Shown here piece by piece: positions 32,707 to 45,474 of a DNA stretch of 64,000 nt (positions are counted from its first letter, which is position 1; each line of letters begins with the position of its first letter). Under the pieces are notes generated by a model that did no database searches, was not told where the DNA came from, and worked only from the letters and a program-made list of their open reading frames with translations. Origin of the DNA: Marthasterias glacialis (lineage: Eukaryota > Echinodermata > Asteroidea > Forcipulatida > Asteriidae). The position numbers and the translations under genes were made by a program. Location of the stretch: contig OU452225.1 in NCBI GenBank assembly GCA_911728455.2, positions 20,370,495 to 20,434,494 of the forward strand. The letters are read 5' to 3'.

Positions 32707-34059
32707 TAGTGCTGGGCGACAAGTGAAATTCACTACTCGAGTAGTCGCGTGTCAACTATTCGGTACTATTCAACTATTCACAACTTTTTTGTTGTTGCAA
32801 CTTATCACAATGTGGACGTCCCCGTCCACTGGTGTGTATAGAGCACACACAACACAGCAACATCGGTGCGACACAACAGTGAGTTAGAGTGTGACCATTC
32901 CGCTGTTCAATGTACAGGAATTCAGGGCTTGAAATAAGCGGTCGCCAGTTGCCAAATGAGAGTGAAAACAGCGATGGCTGAGTCAAAACCTGTCCTTTTG
33001 TAGTCCGCTGGGGCAAGTCACAATTAATAAGGGGTACTTTGGTAAAATCTCATAGATTATTTTCAAGTTTATAAAATGGTTTGACAAGTCTTGATGTTTG
33101 CAAGATTTGATGCCCGCGATCGTTTCATACTAGTCACTTCAACCATGCATACACAATACACGGTGATGCATTGCACACACAACGGTCGCCCCCCCATTTA
33201 AATCGTTTGTACATACAGCACATTACAAAGTCCAACGTAAGCCACACTGTGATTGGCTATTGATAAAATATCCACATTTATAGAAAACTTCAACCTGTAT
33301 GGCTTGGCACACATTCAACGGCAGGGTAAAAAACAGCTTCATATATAGCGTATACTTAATGAACAATTCCGGACCAATCACGAGCCACGTAACTGTTGAA
33401 TATGGATGAGTCTGTGTTGAGTTTTGGGCTTCAATCCGTTGACTGTGTGGGGCAATATTGTGTTGTGCACTGTGTGGTGTAATGGCACTCGTGGTGAACA
33501 ACGTGTGTTTGTGTGTCGCAATGGAGCATTGTGTTGTGCTTTTTTATGTTGTGAACTACAGTCGTGAATAAGAAATCCATTCATTGGGCAACTATTCGCG
33601 AGTATAAATTTAAATTTGCCTTACACCGATGTGTGATAAGCACTGTATACTCAGTGCTTTCGAGTCCTGTGGAAAAAAAATCCACAGGCAACTCAGGTGG
33701 GATTTGAACCCACGACTCCCGCATGACTAGAGCAGATGTCTTAACCCCTAGACCACCGAGCACGCCCAGTGACGAGGGGCTAGTTCGTATCCAGTATTAT
33801 TAGCGGCAGGTACCGCAAACAATTAGATAGATGTTAATATTTGCATCGGGGGAATGTATATAAATTTCAATTTTCCTTACACCGATGTGTGATAAGCACT
33901 GTATACTCAGTGCTTTCGAGTCCTGTGGAAAAAAGCGAATACTTTTGAAGTAGTCGTGGCGGCGCGACTACTCGAGTAGTTGCAACACGGTGGTCATGAC
34001 TAGTCGTTGCAAACAACAGTCGCGAGCATTCCACTAGTCGCACTAGTCACCCAGGCCTA
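32707..34059 (+). mobile_element. hAT-like element, unit B
   Basis: Starts TAGTGCTGGGCGACAAGTG, ends CTAGTCACCCAGGCCTA. The target duplication is CTTACAAC/CTTACTAC at 32699 and 34060. Unit A shows the empty site CTTACTAC at 26057. A SINE is nested inside. Confidence 0.78.
33605..33934 (-). mobile_element. tRNA-derived SINE nested in hAT, unit B
   Basis: On the minus strand the head has GGTGGTCTAGGGGTTAAGAC (A-box region, tRNA-Glu-like) and B box GGTTCAAATCC. About 70 bases are repeated directly at both ends (from TAAATTT(C/A)AATTT to CCTGTGGAAAAAA). The flanking duplication is GCGAGTA/GCGAATA. The hAT copy in unit A shows the uninterrupted site. Confidence 0.75.
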
Positions 34060-35073
34060 CTTACTACCCATACCAATTGTTGTGAAATACAGCCTTATGT
34101 ATGAGAAATTTGTTTCACAACCTTTAAATTTTTATTTCTTTAAAATACCATGAAGCAAAATGAGCCTTTTAGCCACAAAATCCCTGACAAGTCATAAACA
34201 ATTATTCACTGTTTTCGTGTAAGCCAGAGGATGTGAATGAATCTATTCTTGATATATCACAGGCAGTGGGCTAGAGGGTCTCACTCTGCACCCCAAAATG
34301 CCCCCACACCCTTCTTTAGAGGCTCAGTGCCGAGGGTATCAAATTTTGTTCATTTAACCAGTTGCCACCGGGATTTTTTTCATTTTTTTTCCGACCAGCC
34401 TGATGGGACTATTTTCTTGGAATTGCCAGAATCAATTTTCCTTGTGAGCTTTTACAGCCCACAGATTATCACCACTTTACAAAATCTTGGCTTCCACGAT
34501 TGTTCATTCATTGTATTTCGGCTCAATGGAGGTAAGTCAGAGTGAGCCGGAAATCCAGCCATGGTTCCTTGGGTTTAGTACCAATCCTATGCCGTAAGTA
34601 ACGGCCGATGTTTTGCAATACACGTACAGTGCATGAATTTGACATTTTCTTGGGTCAAGACAACAAAACTTTCGATGCAATGATGATCTTTGTTCTCAGG
34701 GTTTCTTTGTACCCTCAAAGAAAAATGATTCCTGCGATTCTGACAAAATAATTCCGTCAGGGTGGACGGGAAAAAATGGAAGATCCCCGGCAGCAACTGG
34801 TTAACATCATTCCTGAGTGAGCAGTAGGGGTAGGCTACATCCCTAACTTGACAATGTTCACATTAAGTTTTTATGCTGAGGACATCCTCAACAAAAGTAT
34901 ACAGGTTTGGGTCATTGCACTTTCAGAGCTCTGCAGCTTACAGATTATCACCCCTTTACAAAAACTTGGTTAGTAGTTTGCTGTGTGTAGTTAATATAAT
35001 CAGCTAATATCAGCTATTCCATTAATCAGCTAATAATAAGTACTCTTTTCTTATTCCTTTGTTTTAACTACAG

Positions 35074-35138
35074 ATCAATTAATCCAGATAGAGAGTGTCG
35101 GATCTTCATCCAGTCCATCAAATAGTTCAACTTAAAAG
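35074..35138 (+). ncRNA. Exon-like block E4, unit B
   Basis: 65 bp. Acceptor TTGTTTTAACTACAG with a branch-point-like TTAAC, donor AAAAG/GTATGATG. All three frames contain a stop. Confidence 0.5.
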
Positions 35139-35576
35139 GTATGATGGTTGATTTTTACTGATAAAAAAACGCATCAGAATTATTTTTTAATATCAAAGTA
35201 TACTTTTTATGAATGTGATACCAGTATCAAATGTTCAGAAACACTGCCATGAGCGAAAAAATTGTTCCCCAACCTTGGATTTCTTATTCTAGTATGCCAA
35301 ATCAAAGTAAACCTTTATATGAATGCGATCAAAATCCTTGACAAATCATAAATAATTATGCGGCTTTTTTTAAACATGGTCGATCTGTCAAAATTTTCAC
35401 CAAATTGTATGATGTGATTATGAAAACCCAGAACATTAGACTTTTCTCTTCCAAAATTGGTATATCATGGTCAGTGGACTATAGAGGGCGCCGCTGACTG
35501 CACTCTGACTTGTGAAGAAAACCTGTAGGGGCTCACTGCCAAGGGTATCAAAGGATGTTCAGGAGAGACTGTTAAC

Positions 35577-36008
35577 CAGTCAATGTCGAGATTCTTTATT
35601 TTTTTTCCTGGCGGGATATTTTTGGCAGAATTGCCAGCATCATTTTTCTTTGAGAGTACCGCTGGCACAAAGAAACCCAGACTCGACAAAGCGATGAGAA
35701 CAAAGATTCTCTTTACTAAGAACCGTTTTGTTTTTTCAACCGAGAAAATTTCAGATTAATACACCGAGAATTGCAAACATCGACATTTATCCAAGGCATT
35801 TGAACAAAAAACCACCTCTCAAAAGCCAGAAAGTGCCAAAATATTCAAGACCATGGTTTGTCTTTGTGTGGGTAAAACGAACATTGGGTGTGTTTGTGGT
35901 TCTGTGCACGCTCAGCAGTGGAATGTCTGGGCTACCTTTGCTCCGGTATTCCGATTTTACATCTGTTTCAAGGCAGGGGAAACATTTGCTTGTAAACAAG
36001 TCATCTGG
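35577..36008 (-). repeat. Intronic repeat X, minus copy, unit B
   Basis: Inverted relative to the X copies upstream in the same unit. Shared peptide-level landmarks on the minus strand are LAPDDLFT, KSEYRSKG and LRGGF. It sits between GAGACTGTTAAC and CCAACATTATTCCTC, a site that is uninterrupted in unit A. Confidence 0.65.
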
Positions 36009-36290
36009 TGCCAACATTATTCCTCAGTAAAAGTAAGGGTAGGCTATGCATCCCAAAAGTGGCAATGTCAAATGTTATAAATGTTTAGGACATTCCAAGA
36101 AACAAACAATTACAAGTTTGGATCATGTCAGGTGGAAGGGGGTGGTATACAATGAGAGTCATCTTGTTCACAGACCATCCTACTTTTACAAATATATAGG
36201 GTCAACTCAAATTTACATGGCTGTATCATTTAGTGCTTTCAATAATTTTTGTTTCCTCCTTATTTCTTTGTTTCATCGTGACATCTGTAG

Positions 36291-36397
36291 ATGATATCTA
36301 CCTGTCACAAAGAGTAGATTCCTGAGACCTGCGAGTGCGTATCATCAGCCCAATGTCAACCCATCACCAGCTTAGATGTGTAAGAGTTACAACAGAG
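36291..36397 (+). ncRNA. Exon-like block E5, unit B
   Basis: 107 bp, same edges. The upstream tract TTTCCTCCTTATTTCTTTG is a strong polypyrimidine run. Confidence 0.55.
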
Positions 36398-36457
36398 GTA
36401 TGTGGGTTACATTCATTTGTTTTTACACTAACATCAAAAAGTGGGCCGTTTTTGCAG

Positions 36458-36643
36458 CACTGTTACAGACAGCACCCCTACGTCACATGCCACAACACTC
36501 TGGGGACTCCATGCTGGTACCAGTCTAACCCAGATGAGTGTTTATCCTTACAGATTGATTACAAATTTGAAAAATCAAAACTTGTTTTTATTAACAAAAC
36601 TTCAATATGGAGTATACTCGATAATCGAGTGTACTCAATAATC
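36458..36643 (+). other. Possible E6, unit B
   Basis: Frame reads HCYRQHPYVTCHNTLGTPCW, the same four cysteines as unit A. It joins upstream to an open frame through E5's intron, which is accidental. Confidence 0.3.
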
Positions 36644-37032
36644 ATACATCCATGATTAAAAAATGTTGTTTACAGGACCCCTGTCAGAAAGTATTCATCA
36701 CGGCAGAGCATTTTGACTCATTGTTTTGATAAGCACACACTTTATTATACTCTGATGGTCTTAAGAAATTGTCCTTCTCCTCAGCATACTGATTGAAAAC
36801 TTGAGTTGTTACACCACCGGTTCTTTTTAAAACAACCATGATTCATGAGAGATTTCATCACAAGTACATGGTGTTACTGCAAACCTGACCCCCACCATGC
36901 AAAGTTCAAACCCCACTTATTTGATGTCTCCTGCTAACCATGTACTCGCATAATTTTGAAACAATTATTTTGAGGGCCTAGAGTTTAGCGAAGATATTTA
37001 TTGGGTTGTTTCTTCTTTTTTTATTACTTCAG

Positions 37033-37705
37033 GTCGAACCAACATTCACCCTCGGGACAAGACCCCCAATGTACTTTTTCTACATGGGTGAGCCCCTCAG
37101 ATGAGTTTACCGGTCAACAGTATTTACTGCAGGAACTCTGGCAAGCACCCTTGGAACAAGGGTCACTGTGATGTCAGCCCAGCCCAGCCGACCTCAACTG
37201 GCAAGCACCCTCTTGCAACAAGGGGCACTGTGATGTCAGCCCAGCCCAGCCCACCTCAACTGGCAAGTACCCTCTTGCAACAAGGGTCACTGTGATGTCA
37301 GCCCAGCCCAGCCGACCTCAACTGGCAAGCACCCTCTTGCAACAAGGGTCACTGTGATGGCAGCCCAGCCCAACCCACCTCAACTGGCAAGCACCCTCTT
37401 GCAACAAGGGGCACTGTGATGTCAGCCCAGCCCAGCCCACCTCAACTGGCAAGTACCCTCTTGCAACAAGGGTCACTGTGATGGCAGCCCAGCCCAGCCC
37501 ACCTCAACTGGCAAGCACCCTCTTGCAACAAGGATCACTGTGATGTCAGCCCAGCCCAGCCCACCTCAACTGGCAAGCACCCTCTTGCAACAAGGATCAC
37601 TGTGATGTCAGCTCAGCCTACTTCACCTACATCCCAAAGACCCCCTTGATGTGGACTTCTGAACAAGACATCAATGATCAACCAGGGATCTGTGATACAA
37701 TACAG
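37033..37705 (+). ncRNA. Exon-like block E1, unit C
   Basis: Acceptor TATTACTTCAG, donor ATACAG/GTATGTTT. It contains about 8 minisatellite units. Confidence 0.55.
37140..37612 (+). repeat. 62-bp minisatellite, unit C (about 8 units)
   Basis: Shorter run. It carries variants such as AAGGGGCACTG and GATGGCAGCC in a repeating order, pointing to a two- or three-unit block duplication. Confidence 0.9.
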
Positions 37706-38244
37706 GTATGTTTATCATAAACCTTTGCAATGGATCAGAGAATATAATCCATTCCACTCACTACTATTAAGGTCCTCATTATAATTTTGTTAATTGCCTG
37801 GTAAATCCAGTTTATTGGTGACATTTTTTTCCCTGAAAGTAATTGTTTGGCAAAGATGAACATGAGTTTTGTTGGGTGAAGCACAACTTGAAAGAAAAAA
37901 GCAAAAAGAACTCATACACGTACCTTGATGGAATACAATGAAAATACATGTAGTCAAATACTATTATTAGAACCTGAGCGTTACAAATTGGCAACTAAGA
38001 ATAATTGAAGGCAGCCGGCCAACAGTATTTTGGTTTTCAATCAAACAAATAGTTGCAAAAACGGCAATTACAGATCTTCCTTTTGAGATTGTGATAACAA
38101 GAAATAAGATAATGCTTCAATCAAGAATTGTTTTTGTTGTAATTTGTGAAATCATTACATGGATGTGTGTAATGTTTCAAGACCCTACTCCATGAATCGA
38201 TGTTTAATGGATCATTTTGTTGTTTCCTTTCACATCTTCTTCAG

Positions 38245-38382
38245 ATCAACTAATCCAGACAGAGAGTGTTGCAGCTTCAGTCAGAGTGGCTGACAATCAA
38301 CAGCAGAGATGTCTCAATCTGAACCCCAGCTGTAGTCACATCCAACACTGCCTGGACAACTCAATCAGCTTGATGGCTTGAG
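38245..38382 (+). ncRNA. Exon-like block E2, unit C
   Basis: Same edges. It differs from A, B and D by AATCCAGACAG in place of AATCCTGACAG, which makes it closer to E4. Confidence 0.55.
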
Positions 38383-38729
38383 GTATTATGATACATGATT
38401 TCAACCCTACCCCCTCCCCTCCTCAACTCTTCAGAATCCAACTGCATGTTTTGTTTGATTCTGTTGAACCAAGGACTACACACTCTATGTTGACAACTTG
38501 GTCAACTTTATGGCTAAGTGTGTGATACATGATAATTTCAACCCTACATCCCCCAACTCTCAGCTGATATGGCAAGCCCGTCTATGATTTGCATAGGCCC
38601 TATTTTGATAAGAATGAGATATCCAAGTTGGAAACTCCGATTTTAATTCTGAAACAAAATAGAAAATTAAATCTAAAAACATTTACAACTGATGAAATCC
38701 TAAATTTCCAGAATTGATCAGCAAGGACA

Positions 38730-39330
38730 TTCATTGAAACAGATAAAATGTGTCTGAAACTAGCTTACCAGTTAGCACCGGATGACTTGTTTACACGCAA
38801 CTGCCTGGAAACAGAAGGGGTGTACAGACGGCATTGTGTAAAATCAGAATACCGGAGCAAAGGTCGCCTGGAAATCCACTGCTGAACAAGTACAGACCAC
38901 ACACATGCCGTCAAACGCTTCATTTCATCCTCAAAAAGACAAAACATGGTCATAAATATGCCGTTTTCTGGCACTTAAGAGGTGGTTTTTGTGTAATTCC
39001 TGATTGCAGACCTTTGTCCTTATGTTCCAAGAAGAGGATTACGAGACATCAATAGGCTTCCACCATTGTTTATTCATTGTATTTCGGCTCAATGGAAGTA
39101 AGTCAAAGTGAGCCGGGAAGCAAGCCACCGTTTTGGATTAAGTACCCATCCTATGTCGTAGGTAACGGTGTATGTTTTCTAATTCACAGTGGTTGAATTT
39201 GACATTTTCTCGTTCGAGAAAACAAAACACACGGTGCAATAAAGGGAATCTTTGTTCTCTTGACTTTGTCAAGTCAGGGTTTCTTGTGCCAGCAATACTC
39301 TCAAAGAAAAAACATTTTGGCCATTTTGGT
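38730..39330 (+). repeat. Intronic repeat X, plus copy, unit C
   Basis: Frame broken by a small deletion near 38874 (GAAATCCACTGC against GAAATTTCACTGC). Confidence 0.6.
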
Positions 39331-39472
39331 TAGATCTTTACAGTTGACATGTTTGAAAATACTTCTGAACCTGTTAAAATTTTGTCAATTGTATATTGCA
39401 TGGCTTTTTGAAATAAATCTTTTACTCAACAAATAATTCTCCTTTCCTTATTCCTTTTTTAATCTACTACAG

Positions 39473-39901
39473 ATCATATAAATCAGACACACAGTGTTTG
39501 ATCTTCAATCAGAGTGGCTGTCCATCCAGCACACTGAGCAGAGATGCCTCAACCTCTCAACCTGAGGCCCAGCTGCAGTACCTCCAGAAGTCAGCCTCAT
39601 TCAGAGTGGCTGTCCATCCAGCACACTGAGCAGAGATGCCTCAACCTCTCAACCTGAGGCCTAGCTGCAGCACCTCCAGAAGTCAGCCTCATTCAGAGTG
39701 GCTGTCCATCCAGCACACTGAGCAGAGATGCCTCAACTTCTCAACCTGAGGCCCAGCTGCAGTACCTCAAAAAGTCATCCTAATTCAGAGTGGGCTGTCC
39801 ATCCAGGACACTGAGCAGAGATGCCTCAACTTCTCAACCTGAGGCCCAGCTACAGTACCTCCTGAAGTCAGCCTAAAGAACTAACAACTTTATTATTCAA
39901 G
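39473..39901 (+). ncRNA. Exon-like block E3, unit C
   Basis: Four copies of the 92-bp repeat. The last two are a distinct subtype (CAACTTCTCAACCTGAGG). Confidence 0.55.
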
Positions 39902-39964
39902 GTATGAAACATGATTGGTATCAACTATTTTTCAATATCGGAGCTTACTTTGTGAACTTCCTAC

Positions 39965-41284
39965 TAGTGCTGGGCGACAAGTGAAATTCACTACTCGAGT
40001 AGTCGCGTGTCAACTATTCGGTACTATTCAACTAGTCACAACTTTTTTGTTGTTGCAACTTATCACAATGTGGACGTCCCCGTCCACGGGTGTAACTAGA
40101 GCACACACAACACAGCAACATCGGTACGACACAACAGTGAGTTAGAGTGTGACCATTCCGCTGTTCAATGTACAGGAATTCAGGGTTCGAAATAAGCTGT
40201 CGCCATTCACCAAATGCGAGTGAAAACAGCGACGGGTGAGTCAAAACCTGTCCTTTTGTAGTCCGCTGGGGCAAGTCACAATTAATAAGGGGTACTCTGG
40301 TAAAATCTCATAGATTATTTTCAAGTTTATAAAATGGTTTGACTATTTGCAAGATTTGATGCCTGCGATCGTTTCATACTAGTCACTACAACCATGCATA
40401 CACAACACACGGTGATGCATTGTACACACAATGGTCGTCCCCCCCTTAAATCGTTTGTACATGCAACACATTACATATGCAGCAGGTACAAAGTCCACCT
40501 TAAGCCACGCTGTGATTGGCTATTGATAAAATATCGATATTCATAAGAAAGCTTCAGCCTGTATGGCTTGGCACACGTTCAATGGCAGGGTAAAAAAGAG
40601 CAATTCCGGACCAATCACGAGCCACGTAACTGTTGAATATGGATGAGTCTGTGTTACGTTTCGGGCTTGTTCCGTTGACTGTATGGGGCAATATTGTGTG
40701 GTGCACTGTGTGGTGTAATGGCACTCGTGGTGAACAACGTGTGTTTGTGTGTCACGTTGAAGCATTGTGTTGTGCTTTTTTATGTTGTGAACTACAGTCG
40801 TGAATAAGAAATCCATTCATTGGGCAACTATTCGCGAGTATAAATTTCAATTTATTGTGTGATAAGCACTGTATACTCAGTGCTTTCGAGTCCTGTGGAA
40901 AAAAAATCCACAGGCAACTCGGGTGGGATTCGAACCCACGACTCCCGCATGACTAGAGCAGATGTCTTAACCACTAGACCACCGAGCACGCCCGGTGACG
41001 AGGGGCCAGTTCGAATCCAGTATTATTAGCGGCAGGTACCGCAAACAATTAGATAGATGTTAATATTTGCATCGGGGAATGAATACAAATTTCAATTTGC
41101 CTTACACCGATGTGTGATAAGCACTGTATACTCAGTGCTTTCGAGTCCTGTGGAAAAAAGCGAGTACTTTTGAAGTAGTCGTGGCGGCGCGACTACTCGA
41201 GTAGTTGCAACACGGTGGTCATGACTAGTCGTTGCAAACAACAGTCGCGAGCATTCGACTAGTCGCACTAGTCACCCAGGCCTA
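39965..41284 (+). mobile_element. hAT-like element, unit C
   Basis: Same insertion site as unit B; duplication CTTCCTAC/CTTACTAC. Confidence 0.78.
40841..41159 (-). mobile_element. tRNA-derived SINE nested in hAT, unit C
   Basis: Same insertion with a perfect GCGAGTA duplication on both sides. The left terminal repeat lacks about 12 bases (TTGCCTTACACC region). B box is canonical GGTTCGAATCC. Confidence 0.78.
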
Positions 41285-42239
41285 CTTACTACCCATACCA
41301 ATTGTTGTGAAATACAGCCTTGCATGAGAAATTTGTTTCACAACCTTTAAATTTTCATTTCTTTGAAATACCATGAAGCAAAATGAGCCTTTTAGCCACA
41401 AAATCCCTGACAAGTCATGAACAATTATTCACTGTTTTCTTGTAAGCCAGAGGATGTGAATGAATCTATTCTTGATATATCACAGGCAGTAGGCTAGAGG
41501 GTCTCACTGTGCACCCCAAAATGCCCCCACACCCTTCTTTAGAGGCTCACTGCCGAGGGTATCAAATTTTGTTCATTTAACCAGTTGCCACCGGGATTTT
41601 TTTCATTTTTTCCCCGTCCAGCCTGATGGGACTATTTTCTTGGAATTGCTGGAATCAATTTTCCTTGTGAGCTTTTGCACCCCACAGATTATCACCCCTT
41701 TACAAAATCTTGGCTTCCACCATTGTTTTATTCATTGTATTTTGGCTCAATGGAGCTGGAAATCCAGCCATGGTTCCTTGGGTTTAGTACCAATCCTATG
41801 CCGTAGGTAACGGCCGATGTTTTGCACTTATTTTCTTGGTCGACAAAACAAAACTTTCCATACAGTGAAGAGAATCTTTGTTCTAGAAAAATGATCCCGG
41901 CGATTCCAACAAAATAATCCCATCTGGGTGGACGGGAAAAAATAGAAATCCCCAGCAGCAACTGGTTAACATCATTCCTGAGTGAGCAGTAGGGGTAGGC
42001 TATATCCCTAAATTGACAATGTTCACATTAAGTTTTTATGTTGAGGACATCCTCGACAAAAGTCTACAGGTTTGGGTCATTGCACTTTCAGAGCTCTGCA
42101 GCTTACAGATTATCACCCCCTTTACAAAAACTTGGTTAGTAGTTTGCTGTGTGTAGTTAATATAATCAGCTAATATCAGCTAATTCATTAAGCAGCTAAT
42201 AATAAATACTCTTTTCTTATTCCTTTGTTTTAACTACAG

Positions 42240-42304
42240 ATCAACTAATCCAGATAGAGAGTGTCGGATCTTCATCCAGTACATCAAATAGTTCAACTTG
42301 AAAG
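42240..42304 (+). ncRNA. Exon-like block E4, unit C
   Basis: 65 bp with the same edges as unit B; ends CAACTTGAAAG. Confidence 0.5.
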
Positions 42305-42748
42305 GTATGATGCTTGATTTTTACTGATAATAAACCGCATCAGAATTATTTTTTAATATCAAAGTTTACTTTTTATGAATTTGATACCAGTATCAAATGT
42401 TCAGAAACACTGCCATGAGCGAAAAAATTGTTCCCCAACCTTGGATTTCTTATTCTAGTATGCCAAATCAAAATAAAACTTTGTATGAATGCGATCAAAA
42501 TCCTTGACAAATCATAAATAATTATGCAGCGTTTTTTTTAAACATGGTCAATCTGTCGAAACTTTCACTAGTTTGTTTGTATGGTGTGATTATGAAAACC
42601 CAGAACATTAGACTTTTCTCTCCCAAAATTGGTATATCATGGTCAGTGGACTATAGAGGGCGCCACTGACTGGGCTCTGACTTGTGAAGAAAACCTGTAG
42701 GGGCTCACTGCCAAGGGTATCAAAGGATGTTCAGGAGAGACTGTTAAC

Positions 42749-43203
42749 CAGTCAATGTCGAGATTCTTTATTTTTTTTCCTGGCGGGATATTTTTGGCAG
42801 AATTGCCGGCATCATTTTTCTTTGAGAGTACCGCTGGCACAAAGAAACCCTGACTCGACAAATCGATGAAAACAAAGATTCTCTTTATTAAGAACCGTTT
42901 TGTTTTTTCAACCGAGAAAGTATCAGATTAATACACCGAGAATTGCAAACATCGACATTTATCCAAGGCATAGGATGTCTCGTAATCCTCTTATTTGAAC
43001 AAAAAACCACCTCTCAAAAGCTAGAAAGTGCCAAAATATTCAAGACCATGGTTTGTCTTTGTGTGGGTAAAACGAACATTGGATGTGTTTGTGGTTCTGT
43101 GCACGCTCAGCAGTGGAATGTCCGGGCTACCTTTGCTCCGGTATTCCGATTTTACATCTGTTTCCAGGCAGGGGAAACATTTGCTTGTAAACAAGTCATC
43201 TGG
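42749..43203 (-). repeat. Intronic repeat X, minus copy, unit C
   Basis: Same site and orientation as unit B, with about 20 extra bases near 42970 (TAGGATGTCTCGTAATCC). Confidence 0.65.
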
Positions 43204-43485
43204 TGCCAACATTATTCCTCGGTAAAAGTAAGGGTAGGCTATGCATCCCAAAAGTGGCAATGTTAAATGTTATAAATGTTTAGGACATTCCAAGAAACAA
43301 ACAATTACAAGTTTGGATCATGTCAGGTGGAAGGGGGCGGTATACAATGAGAGTCATCTTGCCCACGGGCGATCCTACTTTTACAAGTATATAGGGTCAA
43401 CTCAAATTTACGTGGCTGTATCATTTAGTGCTTTCAACAATTTTTGTTTCCTCCTTATTTCTTTGTTTCATCGTGACATCTGTAG

Positions 43486-43592
43486 ATGATATCTACCTGT
43501 CACAAAGAGTAGATTCCTGAGACCTGCGAGTGCCTATCATCAGCCCAATGTCAACCCATCACCAGCTTAGATGTGTGAGAGTTACAACAGAG
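43486..43592 (+). ncRNA. Exon-like block E5, unit C
   Basis: 107 bp, same edges; only scattered base changes. Confidence 0.55.
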
Positions 43593-43652
43593 GTATGTGG
43601 GTTACATTCATTTGTTTTTACACTAACATCAAAAAGTGGGCAGTTTTTGCAG

Positions 43653-43838
43653 CACTGTTACAGACAGCACCCCTACGTCACATGCCACAACACTCTGGGG
43701 ACTCCATGCTGGTACCAGTCTAACCCAGATGAGTGTTTATTCTTACAGATTGATTACAAATTTGAAAAATCAAAACTTGTTTTTATTAACAAAACTTCAA
43801 TATGGAGTATACTCGATAATCGAGTGTACTCAATAATC
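43653..43838 (+). other. Possible E6, unit C
   Basis: As unit B, with one change (DECLFLQ in place of DECLSLQ). Confidence 0.3.
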
Positions 43839-44227
43839 ATAAATCCATGATGAAAAAATGTTGTTTCCAGGACCCCTGTCAGAAAGTATTCATCACGGCA
43901 GAGCATTTTGACTCATTGTTTTGATAAGCACACACTTTATTATACTCTGATGGTCTTAAGAAATTGTCCTTCTCCTCAGCATACTGATTGAAAACTTGAG
44001 TTGTTACACCACCGGTTCTTTTTAAAACAACCATGATTCATGAGAGATTTCATCACAAGTACATGGTGTTACTGCAAACCTGACCCCCACCATGCAAAGT
44101 TCAAACCCCACTTATTTGATGTCTCCTGCTTACCATGTACTCGCATCATTTTGAAACAATTATTTTGAGGGCCTAGAGTTTAGCAAAGATATTTATTGGG
44201 TTGTTTCTTCCTGTTTTATTACTTCAG

Positions 44228-45474
44228 GTCGAACCAACATTCACCCTCGGGACAAGACCCCCAATGTACTTTTTCTACATGGGTGAGCCCCTCAGATGAG
44301 TTTACCGGTCAACAGTATTTACTGCAGGAACTCTGGCAAGCACCATTGCAACAAGGGTCACTGTGATGTCAGCCCAGCCTAGCCCACCTCAACTGGCAAG
44401 CACCCTCTTGCAACAAGGGGCACTGTGATGTCAGCCCAGCCTAGCCCACCTCAACTGGCAAGCACCCTCTTGCAACAAGGGTCAATGTGATGTCAGCCCA
44501 GCCCTGCCAACCTCAACTGGCAAGCACCCTCTTGCAACAAGGGTCACTGTGATGTCAGCCCAGCCCAGCCAACCTCAACTGGCAAGCACCCTCTTGCAAC
44601 AAGGGTCACTGTGATGTCAGCCCAGCCCAGCCAGCCACCTCAACTGGCAAGCACCCTCTTGCAACAAGGGTCATTGTGATATCAGCCCAGCCCAGCCCAC
44701 TTCAACTGGGAGGCACCCTCTTGCAACAAGGGTCACTGTGATGTCAGCCCAGCCCAGCCCAGCCCACCTCAACTGGCAAGCACCCTGTTGCAACAAGGGT
44801 CACTGTGATGTCAGCCCAGCCCAGCCCACCTCAACTAGCAAGTACCCTCTTGCAACAAGGGTCACTGTGATTTCAGCCCAGCCTACCTCAACCACTGGCA
44901 TTTTTGACAAGCACCCTCTCTTGCAACAAGGGTCACTCTGATGTCATCCCAGCCCACCCCACCTCAACTGGCAAGCACCCTGTTGCAACAAGGGTCATTG
45001 TGATATCAGCCCAGCCCAGCCCACCTCAACTGGGAGGCACCTTTTGCAGCAAGGGTCACTGTGATGTCATCCCAGCCCGCCTCAACTGATTAGCACCCTC
45101 TTGCAACAAGGGTCACTGTGATGTTAGCCCAGCCCAGCCCACCTCAACTGGCAAGCACCCTCTTGCAACAAGGGTCACTGTGATGTTAGCCCATCCCAGC
45201 CCACCTCAACTGGTAAGCATCCTCTCGCGACAATGGTCACTGTGATGTCAATCCAGCCCAGCCCAGCACACCTCAACTGGCAAGCACCCTCTTGCAACAA
45301 GGGTCACTGTGATGTCAGCCCAGCCCAGCCGACCTCAACTGGCAAGCACCCTGTTGCAACAAGGGTCACTGTGATGTCAGCTCAGCCTACTTCACCCACA
45401 TCCCAAAGACCCCCTTGATGTGGACTTCTGAACAAGACATCAATGATCAACTAGGGATCTGTGACACAATCAAG
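44228..45474 (+). ncRNA. Exon-like block E1, unit D
   Basis: Acceptor TATTACTTCAG, donor AATCAAG/GTATGTTT. About 17 minisatellite units, the longest E1 in the array and the one with most unit-to-unit variation. Confidence 0.55.
44335..45380 (+). repeat. 62-bp minisatellite, unit D (about 17 units)
   Basis: The longest and most varied run, with several units shortened or mutated near 44880-45060. Confidence 0.9.

Larger units (their letters stand above)
29441..37032 (+). repeat. 7-kb tandem unit B
   Basis: Second unit, 7.59 kb from E1 start to next E1 start. It shares the hAT and nested SINE insertions with C and D at identical positions, so it postdates those insertions. Confidence 0.9.
37033..44227 (+). 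repeat. 7-kb tandem unit C
   Basis: Third unit, 7.19 kb. It is very similar to B and D throughout; most of the length difference comes from the E1 and E3 internal repeats. Confidence 0.9.

Noticed and set aside
33605-33934. Hammerhead ribozyme (retrozyme) in the SINE terminal repeats
   Set aside because: Terminal direct repeats and GAAA after a stem prompted the check, but the required CUGANGA core is not present in any copy.
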